From Microvirga subterranea (GTDB lineage: Bacteria; Pseudomonadota; Alphaproteobacteria; Rhizobiales; Beijerinckiaceae), in contig NZ_QQBB01000015.1 of the NCBI RefSeq assembly GCF_003350535.1, positions 1 to 56,777 of the forward strand: a stretch of DNA of 56,777 nt, written 5' to 3'. Under the pieces are notes generated by a model that did not search any database, was not told the origin of the DNA, and saw nothing but the letters and a program-made list of their open reading frames with translations. The translations under genes and the position numbers were made by a program. This document shows, one piece after another, positions 1-7,449 of this stretch (positions within the stretch are counted from its first letter, which is position 1; each line of letters opens with the position of its first letter).

Positions 1-200
1 GTCGGGTCGTAGTAGCGGTCATCGCTGTTGGTGTTCCAGCCGTAGCCGGCGTTCACACCCACATAGAAACCCGTCCAGGTGAAAACCGGAACAGCAGCAA
101 TGATCGGAGCCGGAGCGGCGCGGCGGGAAGGAAGGTCGGCGGCCATCGCCGTGGCGGTCAGGCCGAGAAGAGCAACCGAAGAGAGGAGAATCTTTTTCAC
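1..200 (-). CDS. Outer-membrane beta-barrel protein, N-terminal part (runs off window)
   Basis: Only the first 66 codons are in the window. The start is a GTG at 200-198 reading V/M-KKILLSSVALLG. The N terminus is a clear Sec signal peptide: KK, a hydrophobic stretch, then a cleavage site after AMA. A proline/alanine-rich linker follows, then FTWTGFYVGVNAGYGW. That last motif is the standard first beta strand of the Omp25/RopB-like porin family common in rhizobia and methylobacteria (family knowledge). Such proteins sit in the outer membrane as small 8-stranded barrels. The substrate, if any, is unknown. The C-terminal barrel is outside the window, so completeness cannot be judged. Confidence 0.8.
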   Translation of the reverse strand, partial: MKKILLSSVALLGLTATAMAADLPSRRAAPAPIIAAVPVFTWTGFYVGVNAGYGWNTNSDDRYYDP

Positions 201-501
201 TGTTTTGGTCCGTTAGTTCGTGGGATCCGGCATCGCTATTAGCCCATGGCTGCCGGCACGTCTGTCACTTTTGTGCAACAACCCTTTCGAGAAGCTTAGC
301 GCAGCGGCAGCCAAGGTGAGAAAACGCACATTCCGCAGCGCCAGCGAACAGCTCAAGCGGTGAGATCGCTACGAAGTTTTCGCGAATTGGCTTTTATTAT
401 CAATTGCTTGCGTTGCAACGAAGGAAATTTGCACGCCTCGTCCTGAACGCTAACGGTTGGTTGACCATATCCACAGCAGAGGAATTTTTACCAGGCTTCG
501 G
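201..501. other. Gene-free intergenic stretch
   Basis: About 300 bases between the outer-membrane protein start and the end of the hydrolase gene. The part from about 380 to 480 is AT-richer and probably contains the minus-strand promoter of the outer-membrane protein, but no hexamer pair stands out. No RNA gene or repeat was recognised. Confidence 0.5.
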
Positions 502-1200
502 TCAGTCGTGATCGAGCCACAGTCGCAGGGCGTGCGTCACCGGTTCGGGCTGCTCGAGGCTGGACAGATGTCCCGAGTCGGGAATCACGACCAGCGAGGA
601 CCACTCGATCATCTCCGCCATCTCGCGCGCGACGGCGGGTGGGGTGATCGCATCCCCCTCCCCGACCAGAACCAGGGTCGGGATCTCGATGCCGGGGAGG
701 ATGGGCCGGGAATCGGGGCGCGCCAAGATCGCGCGCTGCTGGCGGATATACGCGTCCTTCCCCACCTCCCGCATCATGCCGGCCACAACCTCCCGGAGAG
801 CTTGATCGCTTTGGCGGTCCGGATGGACGAGGCGTGGCCAGAGCCTGGAGATGATGTCGTCGAACCGGCCGGCCTCGGCTAGGGCGATCATTCTCTCCCG
901 GTCCGAACGGGCCTCGGGCGTGTCCGGCCGGGCGCTCGTATCGAGAAGCGCGAGCCGCTCCACCCGCTCTGGCGCCTGTCGCATGACCTCCATGGCGACG
1001 TAGCCGCCCATGGACAGGCCCGCCAGCGCAAAGCGGCCGGGCACCTCCCGGAGGATCCGCGCCGCGATTTCGGGCAGCGAATCGTCACGGGTGTGATCCG
1101 CCACGACGATTCGCTGCCTTGGGGAAAGCGCCTCGATTTGCGCATCGTAGAGCCGGGGTGTATTGGCAAGCCCCGGGATCAAAACAAGTGTTTCGGCCAT
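502..1200 (-). CDS. Alpha/beta hydrolase
   Basis: A 232-residue protein with a complete alpha/beta hydrolase fold. The nucleophile elbow is GLSMGG near residue 62. The acid is in a VLVGEGDAITPP strand-loop near residue 178, and the histidine is in IPDSGHLSSLEQP near residue 210. The oxyanion strand reads VLIPGLANT at the N terminus. Substrate cannot be deduced; similar proteins are annotated as 3-oxoadipate enol-lactonase-like or generic carboxylic ester hydrolases. It is cytosolic, with no signal peptide. It is transcribed divergently from the DEAD-box helicase, whose promoter lies just upstream. The ATG at 1200 is used because the hydrolase strand begins immediately after it. Confidence 0.85.
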   Translation of the reverse strand: MAETLVLIPGLANTPRLYDAQIEALSPRQRIVVADHTRDDSLPEIAARILREVPGRFALAGLSMGGYVAMEVMRQAPERVERLALLDTSARPDTPEARSDRERMIALAEAGRFDDIISRLWPRLVHPDRQSDQALREVVAGMMREVGKDAYIRQQRAILARPDSRPILPGIEIPTLVLVGEGDAITPPAVAREMAEMIEWSSLVVIPDSGHLSSLEQPEPVTHALRLWLDHD

Positions 1201-1218
1201 CGAGCCTTTTCCTTTGGA

Positions 1219-1246
1219 TTGACAAGCCTTGCGCTTGTCCTATGGT
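1219..1246 (+). promoter_or_regulatory. Sigma70-like promoter of the DEAD-box helicase
   Basis: TTGACA at 1219-1224 and TATGGT at 1241-1246 are separated by 16 bp. This is a good housekeeping promoter pointing at the helicase. A start near 1253 would give a leader of about 110 nt, the sort of leader often seen on cold-regulated RNA helicase genes (inference). Confidence 0.55.
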
Positions 1247-1365
1247 CCCGCCGCACAATCAGCTTGAGTAAAGTCCTCAGGTGAAACCAGTCTTGCGCCT
1301 GTTTGTTGCCGTATCGAGCGGCCGGCACTGAAGAGCGCGCCCAGCCCTCAACGGTAAAATCATTC

Positions 1366-2799
1366 ATGTCGTTCGCCGAACTCGGACTTAGCGATAAAGT
1401 TCAACAGGCCGTCTCAGCAGCCGGCTACACCGATCCGACGCCGATCCAGGCGCAAGCCATCCCGCACGTGCTCGCGCGGCGAGACGTGCTGGGCATCGCC
1501 CAGACAGGCACCGGCAAGACGGCGGCCTTCACCCTCCCGATGCTCACTATGCTTGAGACCGGCCGGGCCCGGGCGCGCATGCCCCGGACCCTCATCCTCG
1601 AGCCGACCCGGGAGCTGGCCGCCCAGGTCCAGGACAATTTCGACAAGTACGGCGTCAACCACAGGCTCTCGGTGGCCCTGCTGATCGGCGGCGTCTCCTT
1701 TGGGGACCAGGACGCCAAGATCACCCGCGGCGTTGACGTGCTCATCGCGACCCCTGGTCGCCTGCTGGACCATTTCGAGCGCGGCAAGCTCCTCCTGAGC
1801 GGCGTCGAGCTCCTCGTCATCGACGAAGCGGACCGCATGCTCGACATGGGCTTCATCCCGGACATCGAGCGTATCGTGAAGCTCGTGCCCTTCACGCGCC
1901 AGACCCTGTTCTTCTCGGCCACCATGCCGCCGGAGATCCAGCGGCTGGCGGACGCCTTCCTGCACAATCCGGTCAAGGTCGAGGTCGCCCGCGCGGCGTC
2001 CACGGCCGCCACGATTACGCAGCGGCTCGTGGCGACGGGCTCCGAGGATTACGAGAAGCGCGAAACTCTGCGCGAGCTGATCCGCGGCGCCACGGACCTG
2101 CAGAACGCCATCGTGTTCTGCAACCGCAAGCGCGACGTCGCCATCCTCCACCGCTCCCTGCAGAAGCACGGCTTCGGCGCCGTGGCCCTGCACGGGGACA
2201 TGGACCAGCATGCCCGCATGGCGGCTCTCGACAGCTTCCGCACCGGTGAGATGCCGATCCTGGTGGCGAGCGACGTTGCGGCCCGTGGCCTCGACATTCC
2301 GGCCGTCAGCCACGTCTTCAACTACGACACCCCGCATCACGCCGAGGATTACGTCCACCGCATCGGCCGGACGGGCCGCGCCGGCCGCACCGGCTATTCC
2401 TTCACGCTGGTCGGTCCGGGGGACGAGAAGTCCCTGGCGGCTATCGAGAAGCTGATCGGCCAGTCGATCGAGTGGGAAGGACCGAGCCTGGCCGAGAGGC
2501 CGGCCTCAGAACGACCCTCGCGCCGGCGCGGACGCGGCGACGAGCGCCCATCCCGCGGACGCAAGGGCGGTCGTTCCCACGCCGAGAAGCGTCCCGAGCG
2601 GGAGGAGGAGGCCATCGCTGCTCCCCGCGAGGAGCTGCCGCCTCGCGCCCCCCGCCCGGAGCGGGACCGGAGACCGGCCAGGACAACCCAAGGAAACCGC
2701 GGCCGTCACGATCACGATTCCGAGCCGCCGGTCGTCGGCCTCGGCGACCACGTGCCGGCCTTCCTGCTGCGTCCGGTTTCGATCAAGAAAGCGAAATAG
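1366..2799 (+). CDS. rhlE: DEAD-box ATP-dependent RNA helicase (RhlE type)
   Basis: An RNA helicase that remodels structured RNA and ribosomal precursors using ATP. All signature motifs are visible: Q motif TPIQAQAI, Walker A QTGTGKT at residues 46-52, PTRELA, TPGRLLD, DEAD at 153-156, SAT, the VFCNRK strand, ARGLDIP and HRIGRTGRAG. After about residue 370 comes a basic, low-complexity tail rich in Arg, Gly and Glu, typical of RhlE and probably used to hold RNA. The ATG at 1366 (MSFAELGLSD) fits family N termini; an in-frame start at 1303 would add 21 unlikely residues. The gene is monocistronic, followed by extragenic palindromes and a terminator inside the convergent tfoX-like gene. Confidence 0.93.
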   Translation: MSFAELGLSDKVQQAVSAAGYTDPTPIQAQAIPHVLARRDVLGIAQTGTGKTAAFTLPMLTMLETGRARARMPRTLILEPTRELAAQVQDNFDKYGVNHRLSVALLIGGVSFGDQDAKITRGVDVLIATPGRLLDHFERGKLLLSGVELLVIDEADRMLDMGFIPDIERIVKLVPFTRQTLFFSATMPPEIQRLADAFLHNPVKVEVARAASTAATITQRLVATGSEDYEKRETLRELIRGATDLQNAIVFCNRKRDVAILHRSLQKHGFGAVALHGDMDQHARMAALDSFRTGEMPILVASDVAARGLDIPAVSHVFNYDTPHHAEDYVHRIGRTGRAGRTGYSFTLVGPGDEKSLAAIEKLIGQSIEWEGPSLAERPASERPSRRRGRGDERPSRGRKGGRSHAEKRPEREEEAIAAPREELPPRAPRPERDRRPARTTQGNRGRHDHDSEPPVVGLGDHVPAFLLRPVSIKKAK

Positions 2800-2805
2800 C
2801 CGGCC

Positions 2806-2921
2806 TAGAGCATCGTGCAGAAAAGTGGATCCGGTTTTCCGCCCGAACGATGCTCTGACCTAGAGAGGAAGCATCGGATTGGCTCCAAAAGTGCAAGTCG
2901 ACTTTCGGGTCCAATGCTTTA
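2806..2921. repeat. Tandem pair of extragenic palindromes (GCATCG family)
   Basis: Two imperfect inverted repeats of about 50 bp lie side by side. The first (2806-2856) opens TAGAGCATCG and closes CGATGCTCT around AAAAGTGGATCC. The second (2871-2921) opens GCATCGGATT and closes CCAATGCTTTA around CAAAAGTG and CGACTTTCGGG. Related copies occur at 14730-14777 and 51911-51961. The pattern of a GCATCGGACC outer arm and an AAAGTG...CACTTT inner arm is a dispersed palindrome common in rhizobia and methylobacteria. The last three bases supply the stop codon of the TfoX-like gene. Confidence 0.75.
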
Positions 2922-3308
2922 GCCGGCTTCCCGGGCACGGTGGGGCGGCACGGTCGTGCCGCCTTTTTTCTTGGGGTTGTTCCTCGGCGCGGTCTTGGAG
3001 CGCCGCGCTGCCGCCAAGGCAAGCCGCGCGAGATCGGCGGCCTCATCGGGATCGTCGAGGGCCGATTCCGGCATGAGCCAATAGCTCATGATCGTAACGC
3101 GCCCGTCCCGGGTGGTATAGGCGAATGGCCGGGACCCGCGGTCCCGGAACGTATCCTGGCTGCTCTGGTCGGCCTTGAGGTAGAGCTCGCCGCCGGCCTC
3201 CAGCGCGAACATCATGCCGTCCCGATAGACACCCTGCCCGCCGAACATCCGGCGAATCTGCACCGGGCCGATCCCCTGGAAGATGTCGCGGATCGACTCG
3301 GCGTCCAT
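2919..3308 (-). CDS. TfoX/Sxy N-terminal-domain protein
   Basis: A 129-residue protein whose first ~95 residues match the TfoX_N domain: MFGGQGVYRDGMMFALEAGGELYLKAD, then FAYTTRDGRVTIMSYW. In gammaproteobacteria the domain is part of the competence regulator Sxy/TfoX. Stand-alone versions in alphaproteobacteria have no proven role. The C terminus (KKKGGTTVPPHRA) is low-complexity and basic, is encoded by the terminator hairpin of the opposing helicase gene, and ends in the palindromic repeat, so it is probably not conserved. The start lies 3 bp after the sufA stop, so it is likely cotranscribed with sufA. Confidence 0.8.
   Translation of the reverse strand: MDAESIRDIFQGIGPVQIRRMFGGQGVYRDGMMFALEAGGELYLKADQSSQDTFRDRGSRPFAYTTRDGRVTIMSYWLMPESALDDPDEAADLARLALAAARRSKTAPRNNPKKKGGTTVPPHRAREAG
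2944..2969 (+). terminator. Intrinsic terminator of the helicase gene, inside the convergent tfoX-like CDS
   Basis: GGCGGCACG (2944-2952) pairs perfectly with CGTGCCGCC (2955-2963) and is followed by TTTTTT (2964-2969). It reads in the direction of the upstream helicase gene. On the other strand the same bases encode the last residues of the TfoX-like protein. Confidence 0.8.
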
Positions 3309-3311
3309 GTG

Positions 3312-3692
3312 TCAGTGGGCGCCCTGCAGGTGCTCAGGCGTGGCCGGGGTGATGGCGACGGACTCGCCGCAGCCGCAGGCCGAGGTCTGGTTCGGGTTGT
3401 TGAACACGAACTGGGACGTCATCTTGGTGGTCTGGAAGTCCATTTCCGTTCCCAGAAGGAACAGGACGGCCTTGGGGTCGATCAGGACGGTGACGCCCTT
3501 GTCCTCGACCACTTCGTCGAGCGGGTTCACGCTCTCGGCATATTCCATCGTATAGGACATGCCGGCGCAGCCGCCGTTCTTGACGCCGACGCGCACGCCG
3601 ACGATCGGCCGTTCGGCCTTGGCGATGATCTGCTTGACGCGGTCGGCGGCCGCATCGGTCAAGGTGACGACCTTGAATCCGGAAAGCTTCAT
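3312..3692 (-). CDS. sufA: A-type iron-sulfur carrier (SufA/HesB family)
   Basis: A 126-residue A-type carrier that receives Fe-S clusters from the SufBCD scaffold and passes them to apoproteins. The three cysteine ligands are visible: one in NGGCAGMSY and two in SACGCGES near the C terminus. Length and layout match SufA/IscA, with a short extra tail. The ribosome site AGGAGAG precedes the ATG. In related rhizobia sufA is the last gene of the suf operon. Here it is detached from it by the convergent antiporter gene and by a terminator after sufT. It must therefore use its own promoter in 3693-3876, where I saw no Irr-type box. Confidence 0.9.
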   Translation of the reverse strand: MKLSGFKVVTLTDAAADRVKQIIAKAERPIVGVRVGVKNGGCAGMSYTMEYAESVNPLDEVVEDKGVTVLIDPKAVLFLLGTEMDFQTTKMTSQFVFNNPNQTSACGCGESVAITPATPEHLQGAH

Positions 3693-3876
3693 GAAAATTC
3701 TCTCCTGACGGCCGGGTTCAAGGCCCGGGCAGAACGAGTGCGTTGTTCCTCCTAAGATAGGAGATCCAAGTCGGAACGTCGAGATTTATGGCAGAAAATG
3801 ACACTGCTCAGGTTGACGATCTTGGCCGTTTTCTCGATCTAGAAGACTGATCCCCCCGACATTTCAAGAAGAGCAG

Positions 3877-5691
3877 ATGCCACACCACGCGCCGCTGATC
3901 TCAACCATCGTCGTCGGTCTGGTCCTGGCATTCGCTCTCGGCGCCCTGGCGCATCGTCTCCGCATCTCTCCCCTCGTCGGCTACCTCCTGGCCGGTGTGT
4001 TCGTGGGCCCCTTCACGCCCGGCTACGTGGCCGACCAACAGCTCGCGAACCAGCTGGCAGAGATCGGCGTGATCCTTCTGATGTTCGGCGTCGGCCTCCA
4101 TTTCTCCCTCAAGGACCTGATGTCCGTGCGGGCCATCGCAGTGCCGGGCGCAATCGTGCAGATCGCCAGCGCCACGGCCCTCGGCACGGGCTTGGCGTGG
4201 CTCATGGGCTGGACGATCGCCGCCGGCGTGGTCTTCGGCCTGGCCCTGTCGGTCGCCAGTACGGTCGTGCTGCTGCGGGCCCTGCAGGAGCGCCGTCTCG
4301 TGGAGACCGAGCGCGGCCATATCGCCGTAGGCTGGCTGATCGTCGAGGACCTGGCCATGGTCCTGACCCTGGTCCTGCTCCCGGCCGTCGCCAACGCCAT
4401 GGCCAACGGAACGGCGGATTCCTCCTCCATCTGGCTTTCGCTCGGCCTGACGCTGGGCAAGGTCAGCGCCTTCGTGGCCATCATGCTGATCATAGGCCGG
4501 CGGGTGATCCCCTGGATCCTCCATTTCGTAGCCCATACCGGGTCCCGCGAGCTCTTTCGCCTTTCGGTGCTGGCGATCTCGCTCGGCGTCGCCTTCGGGG
4601 CGGCCGAGTTGTTCGGCGTCTCCTTCGCGCTCGGAGCCTTCTTCGCCGGGATGGTCCTGAGCGAGTCGGAGCTCAGCCATCGGGCGGCCTCCGAGACCCT
4701 GCCGCTCCGCGACGCCTTCGCGGTCCTGTTCTTCGTGTCGGTCGGCATGCTGTTTGACCCGACCATCCTCTACCGCGACTTCGGGCCCGTCCTCGCCACC
4801 TTCCTGATCATCGTCGTCGGGAAGTCGTTGGCGGCGCTGGCCATCGTGCTCCTGTTCCGGCACCCGAAGGCCACGGCCCTGACCATCGCGGCGAGCCTCG
4901 CCCAGATCGGCGAGTTCTCGTTCATCCTGGCAGGTCTCGGGGTCGATCTCGGCATGCTGCCGGAACGTGGCCGCGACCTCATTCTCGCAGGCGCCATCCT
5001 GTCGATCCTGGTCAACCCGTTCCTGTTCGCCCTCCTCGATCAGTGGTTCGCCAAGAAGGATGCCAAGCGGGACGCCGCGAAGGCCGCCGAGGACGCTGCG
5101 GAGGCGCAAGCCGCCGCAGCCAGGGAATCGACTCGCGAGCCCCTGCCCGTCACGGCTCTCGTCGATCACGTGGTCCTCGTCGGCCACGGTCGCGTCGGCG
5201 GCTTCATCAGCAGCAGGCTTCTCTCCTCGAACACGCCACTGCTCGTGATCGAGGCCAACGAGGACAAGGTCCCGGGCCTGCGAAAGGAAGGCGTCGAGGT
5301 CATCACCGGGAACGCAGCAAATCCGGAAGTGGCGGCCGCCGCCAATATCGCCGCTGCCCGCTGCCTGCTGGTCGCCATCCCGAATGCCTTCGAGGGAAGC
5401 CAGGTGGTCGAGCAGGCCCGCGCCCTCAACCCGGACCTGCCGATCATCGCCCGCGCGCACTCCGATGCCGAAAAGGACCATTTGTTCAAATACGGCGCCT
5501 CTAGCGTGGTCCTGGGAGAGCAGGAGATCGCCCGCGCCATGGTGATGGGCATCCCGGAGATGCCGCGCGAGCCGATCCTGTCCTCCGTTGAGGACGCGGA
5601 CGCAACCCCGGACGGGGCTGCGGCCGTCGACGGGACCTCGATTCTGCCACAGGCCGGACAACAAAAAGGCCGGGCTGAGGACCCGGCCTGA
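3877..5691 (+). CDS. CPA2-family cation:proton antiporter with TrkA-N domain (KefB/YbaL-like)
   Basis: A 604-residue inner-membrane protein. Residues ~5-390 form the Na+/H+ exchanger domain with about 12-13 hydrophobic segments, including GYLLAGVFVGPFTPG and the SFALGAFFAGMVLSES helix. After an Ala/Glu/Lys-rich linker, a Rossmann TrkA-N domain begins near residue 428 with VVLVGHGRVGG, the nucleotide-binding loop, and continues through IEANEDK and ITGNAA. This fits K+ efflux or K+/H+ exchange gated by a soluble ligand (KefB/KefC/YbaL family). It lies between sufT and sufA on the opposite strand. Its last ten codons contain the minus-strand terminator of the suf operon. Ion specificity cannot be read from sequence. 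Confidence 0.88.
   Translation: MPHHAPLISTIVVGLVLAFALGALAHRLRISPLVGYLLAGVFVGPFTPGYVADQQLANQLAEIGVILLMFGVGLHFSLKDLMSVRAIAVPGAIVQIASATALGTGLAWLMGWTIAAGVVFGLALSVASTVVLLRALQERRLVETERGHIAVGWLIVEDLAMVLTLVLLPAVANAMANGTADSSSIWLSLGLTLGKVSAFVAIMLIIGRRVIPWILHFVAHTGSRELFRLSVLAISLGVAFGAAELFGVSFALGAFFAGMVLSESELSHRAASETLPLRDAFAVLFFVSVGMLFDPTILYRDFGPVLATFLIIVVGKSLAALAIVLLFRHPKATALTIAASLAQIGEFSFILAGLGVDLGMLPERGRDLILAGAILSILVNPFLFALLDQWFAKKDAKRDAAKAAEDAAEAQAAAARESTREPLPVTALVDHVVLVGHGRVGGFISSRLLSSNTPLLVIEANEDKVPGLRKEGVEVITGNAANPEVAAAANIAAARCLLVAIPNAFEGSQVVEQARALNPDLPIIARAHSDAEKDHLFKYGASSVVLGEQEIARAMVMGIPEMPREPILSSVEDADATPDGAAAVDGTSILPQAGQQKGRAEDPA
5663..5689 (-). terminator. Intrinsic terminator of the suf operon, inside the 3' end of the antiporter gene
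   Basis: AGGCCGGG (5667-5674) pairs with CCCGGCCT (5682-5689). Read on the minus strand the hairpin is followed by TTTTT (5667-5663). It would stop transcription coming from sufT before it reaches sufA. Confidence 0.75.
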
Positions 5692-5727
5692 AACGCATCG
5701 TGACGATCCGATAGGAGTGCGCTCGCC

Positions 5728-6120
5728 CTACCACATGTCGAGGGCGACGCGCGCCTCGTCCGACATGCGGCTCTGATCCCATGGCGGATCGAAGACCATG
5801 TTGACCTTGACGCCCTGCACGCCTTGGACGGTGGCGACGGCATTCTCGACCCATCCGGGCATCTCGCCCGCCACCGGGCAACCCGGCGCCGTCAGGGTCA
5901 TGTCGATGTTGACGTTCCGGTCGTCGTCGATGTCCACCCGGTAGATGAGGCCGAGCTCGTAGATGTCGGCCGGGATCTCCGGGTCATAGACGGTCTTGAG
6001 CGCCGCGATGATGTCGTCCGTCATGCGGTCGAGCTCTTCGGGAGGAATCGCCGAGCCGGGCGAAACCTGCAGCGCATTGGGCGCGTCGTTGATCGGGTTT
6101 GCGGCGTTCACAGGTCTCAA
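5728..6120 (-). CDS. sufT: SUF-associated MIP18/DUF59 protein (SufT/SufX)
   Basis: A 130-residue protein of the DUF59/MIP18 family. Visible motifs are VYDPEIPADIYELGLIYRV, LTAPGCPVAGEMP with the conserved cysteine, and VFDPPWDQSRMSDEAR near the C terminus. Family members help mature Fe-S proteins and are standard in suf operons. In rhizobia this gene is called sufX or sufT. An extension of about 25 residues precedes the domain. It starts 3 bp after the sufS stop, so the two are translationally linked. It is the last gene before the terminator at 5663-5689. Confidence 0.9.
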   Translation of the reverse strand: MRPVNAANPINDAPNALQVSPGSAIPPEELDRMTDDIIAALKTVYDPEIPADIYELGLIYRVDIDDDRNVNIDMTLTAPGCPVAGEMPGWVENAVATVQGVQGVKVNMVFDPPWDQSRMSDEARVALDMW

Positions 6121-6123
6121 TCC

Positions 6124-7359
6124 TTAAGAAAACAGGGCTTCGGCCTTCTGCAGGGCGTCCGCCAGCTTATCGACTTCGTCCATAGTGTTGTAGAGGCCAA
6201 ACGACGCCCGGCAGGTCGAGGTCGCCCCGAAGCGCTCCAGGAGCGGCATGGCGCAGTGGGTGCCCGCCCGCACCGCGACGCCCTGCCGATCGATGATCGT
6301 GGCGACGTCGTGGGCATGGGCGCCCTTCATCTCGAAGGCCAGAATCGCGCCTTTGCCCTTCGCCCGGCCGATGATCCGGACCGAGTTCATAGCCCCCAGC
6401 CGCTCGTGGGCATAGGCCGAGAGGGCCGATTCGTGGGACCGGATGTTCTCGCGGCCGAGCTCCATCATGAAGCGCAGGGCCGCGTCCAGGCCGATCGCCT
6501 CGAGGATCGCCGGCGTGCCGGCCTCAAAGCGGTGCGGCGGGTCGTTGTAGGTGATGGCGTCCTGGCGGACCTCACGGATCATCTCGCCGCCGCCCTGGTA
6601 GGGCGGCATCCTGGCGAGAAGCTCGCGCTTACCGTAGAGCACGCCGATCCCGGTCGGCCCATAGACCTTGTGGCCCGTGAACACGTAGAAGTCGGCGTCG
6701 AGATCGCGCACGTCCACGTCCAGATGGACCGCCCCTTGGGCCCCATCCACCAGAACCGGCACGCCATGGGCGTGGGCGATGCGGATGATGTCCTTCATGG
6801 GTGTTACAGTGCCGAGCACGTTCGACATGTGCGTGATCGCGACGATCTTGGTGCGCGGCGAAAGCAGCTTCTCGAACTCGTCTAGGAGGAAGTTGCCCTC
6901 GTCGTCCACCGGCGCCCAGCGGATCACGGCACCCTTGCGCTCGCGCAGGAAGTGCCAAGGTACGATGTTGGAGTGGTGCTCCATGATCGAGAGAATGATC
7001 TCGTCACCCTCCCCGATCGCCATGCGGCCGAAGGAATCCGCCACGAGGTTGTAGGCCTCGGTCGCCGACTTGGTGAACACGATCTCGTCCACCGACTCGG
7101 CGTTGAGGAACTGCCGCGCCGTCTCCCGGGCCCGCTCGAAGCCCTCGGTCGCCACGTTCGCCATGTAGTGCAGGCCGCGGTGGACGTTCGCGTAGCTCGT
7201 CTCCATGGCGTTGACCATGGCGTCGATCACCGCGCGCGGCTTCTGGGCCGAGGCGGCGTTGTCGAGATAGACCAGCGGCTTCCCGTAGACCTGTTGCGAC
7301 AGGATCGGGAATTCCTTGCGGATCGCGTCGACGTCGTAGGGTGTGAACGGTGCGTTCAT
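6124..7359 (-). CDS. sufS: Cysteine desulfurase SufS (class II)
   Basis: A PLP enzyme that takes sulfur from L-cysteine and donates it to the SufBCD scaffold. The PLP lysine is K231 in FTGHKVYGPTGIG. The persulfide cysteine is C369 in RAGTHCAMPLL. The single-residue context RAGxHC, without the long flexible loop, places it in the SufS class. The ATG at 7359 follows AGGAAG with 8 bp spacing; a GTG at 7368 is the alternative. Length of 411 residues is normal. It is the second desulfurase of the operon, after the NifS/IscS-like enzyme at 11179-12351. Confidence 0.93.
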   Translation of the reverse strand: MNAPFTPYDVDAIRKEFPILSQQVYGKPLVYLDNAASAQKPRAVIDAMVNAMETSYANVHRGLHYMANVATEGFERARETARQFLNAESVDEIVFTKSATEAYNLVADSFGRMAIGEGDEIILSIMEHHSNIVPWHFLRERKGAVIRWAPVDDEGNFLLDEFEKLLSPRTKIVAITHMSNVLGTVTPMKDIIRIAHAHGVPVLVDGAQGAVHLDVDVRDLDADFYVFTGHKVYGPTGIGVLYGKRELLARMPPYQGGGEMIREVRQDAITYNDPPHRFEAGTPAILEAIGLDAALRFMMELGRENIRSHESALSAYAHERLGAMNSVRIIGRAKGKGAILAFEMKGAHAHDVATIIDRQGVAVRAGTHCAMPLLERFGATSTCRASFGLYNTMDEVDKLADALQKAEALFS

Positions 7360-7412
7360 CTGCAACACTTCCTTTCCAACGTCGGTCCGGCTCGTGCCGG
7401 CGCAAAGACGTG

Positions 7413-7440
7413 GATGGCCGGGACGAGCCCGGCCATGACG
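7413..7440. repeat. Intercistronic palindrome (ATGGCCGGG family)
   Basis: ATGGCCGGG (7414-7422) pairs with CCCGGCCAT (7428-7436) around ACGAG, ending in GAC. It lies in the 90-bp gap between sufD and sufS. It resembles the widespread rhizobial CCGGGATGAC-type palindrome, also seen at 9539-9626 and near 43770. Confidence 0.65.
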
Positions 7441-7449
7441 AAGCGAGGG

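Noticed and set aside
3901..5664. 587-codon open frame antisense to the antiporter gene
   Set aside because: It mirrors a GC-rich coding strand, has strongly skewed Glu/Gly/Asp/Arg composition and no domain; the plus-strand antiporter explains the DNA.
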